NCBI GenBank assembly: GCA_023409695.1
Contig: JAEYQZ010000220.1
Location: 1-5,498, forward strand
Length of the DNA: 5,498 nt
Reading direction: 5' to 3'
Source of the DNA: Methanobacteriota archaeon
Lineage (GTDB): Archaea; Methanobacteriota; Methanobacteria; Methanobacteriales; Methanobacteriaceae
Shown here: piece after piece, positions 4,877 to 5,498 of the stretch
How the letters are laid out: each line of letters opens with the position of its first letter
Position numbering within the stretch: position 1 is the stretch's first letter
Position numbers and translations under genes: made by a program
The notes under the pieces: model-generated
The model's input: the letters and a program-made list of their open reading frames with translations, nothing else
The model's database searches: none
Told to the model about the DNA's origin: nothing

Positions 4877-5498
4877 ATGGTAAGGGAAGCAAAATTAGCT
4901 TTAGAAGACGGAACAATATTTAAAGGAGAAAGTTTTGGTTTTGAAACTACAAAAACTGGGGAAGTAGTTTTTGCTACAGGAATGACAGGATATGTAGAAT
5001 CACTTACAGATCCATCATATAAAGGTCAGATATTGATGAATACTTATCCTCTTCAGGGAAATTATGGAATATCTGATGAATGGTTCCAATCAAACGGAAT
5101 AAAGGCAGAAGGATTTATAGTAAGGGATGAAAGTCAGCACCCCTCACACAGCCACTCTCAGAAAAGCCTTTCAGAATTTTTGAGCGACTATAAAATTCCA
5201 GGAATAAGTGGAGTTGACACAAGGGCACTTACAATAAAGATCAGAGAACACGGAACCATGAAAGGAGCGCTTACAACTGAAGAAATGGATGATGAAGAGC
5301 TTCTGACCATTGCTAAGCACCAGCCAGATATAGAAGAAATAGATCTTGTAGACCAGGTTTGTGTAGACAAGCCTGTAATTTATGGGGAAGATTTCAAAAG
5401 AAGGGTAGCTATTGTTGACTGTGGAATAAAAAATAATAGTATAAATGCACTACTCAAAAGAGAAACTGGTGTAGTTGTTTTACCGTATAAAACTAATT
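4877..5498 (+). CDS. carA: Carbamoyl-phosphate synthase small (glutamine amidotransferase) subunit, 3' end outside the window
   Basis: The frame is open from the ATG to the window edge: 207 complete codons of a protein usually about 350-380 residues long. CarA hydrolyses glutamine and passes ammonia to CarB, which makes carbamoyl phosphate for pyrimidine and arginine synthesis. The N-terminal CarA domain is clear: ATGMTGYVESLTDPSYKGQ (33-51), the PLQGNYGI segment (58-65) and ISGVDTRALT with REHG (110-126). The class I amidotransferase domain starts at RVAIVDCGIKNN (176-187). Its catalytic Cys, His and Glu lie beyond the window. The start follows GGTGAT and matches the family N-terminus (LALEDGTIFKGESFG). 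carB is expected downstream but cannot be seen. Truncation is by the window only; no frameshift is visible. Confidence 0.95.
   Translation, partial: MVREAKLALEDGTIFKGESFGFETTKTGEVVFATGMTGYVESLTDPSYKGQILMNTYPLQGNYGISDEWFQSNGIKAEGFIVRDESQHPSHSHSQKSLSEFLSDYKIPGISGVDTRALTIKIREHGTMKGALTTEEMDDEELLTIAKHQPDIEEIDLVDQVCVDKPVIYGEDFKRRVAIVDCGIKNNSINALLKRETGVVVLPYKTN

Noticed and set aside
5188..5370. Minus-strand open frame of about 60 codons opposite carA
   Set aside because: It is antisense to conserved CarA sequence, with a Ser-rich low-complexity translation and no ribosome binding site.
1..5498. Mobile element, CRISPR array or defence system
   Set aside because: No transposase, integrase, terminal repeats, regularly spaced repeats or defence-family proteins are visible. 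All genes are conserved housekeeping families with uniform base composition.

Overview
The window looks like chromosomal housekeeping sequence from a methanogenic archaeon, most likely a mesophilic Methanobacterium-type member of the Methanobacteriales. The grounds are AT-rich DNA, with gaps richer still in A and T; Arg and Ile codon use dominated by AGA/AGG and ATA in carA and rimI; archaeal BRE/TATA-like promoter signals; GGTGAT/GGAG-type ribosome binding sites; and the protein families themselves (a UPF0146 protein, an archaeal-style RimI, an archaeal-style CobK). The order carA - rimI - UPF0146 - P-type ATPase - cobK also matches, from memory, the MTH998-MTH1002 neighbourhood of Methanothermobacter thermautotrophicus. 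That synteny was not checked here.

Layout from left to right. Positions 1-11 hold the first codons of a minus-strand gene that runs out of the window, with its own ribosome binding site and TATA box in 12-66. Positions 236-3540 are a minus-strand two-gene operon: a calcium/manganese-type P-type ATPase followed by cobK, a corrin-ring reductase of cobalamin synthesis, joined by an ATGA stop/start overlap. A 351-base AT-rich gap with promoter signals (3541-3891) lies upstream of the ATPase. Then come a small minus-strand UPF0146 gene (3892-4278, or to 4299) and the plus-strand rimI N-acetyltransferase (4298-4732), which diverge head to head with essentially no intergenic space. A 144-base promoter region leads into plus-strand carA (4877 to the window end, incomplete), the glutaminase subunit of carbamoyl-phosphate synthase.

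The genes do not form one pathway. The ATPase handles metal homeostasis, CobK supplies corrinoid cofactor (needed by methanogens for methyl transfer), RimI acetylates protein N-termini, and CarA starts pyrimidine and arginine synthesis. I saw no mobile element, CRISPR array, tRNA, rRNA or defence system, and no evidence for a new multi-gene system. The best second-look points are the SPCA/PMR1-like ion site of the ATPase, the head-to-head start overlap of rimI and the UPF0146 gene, inverted repeats placed exactly over the stop codons of both UPF0146 and cobK, and dyad symmetries at the candidate promoters.
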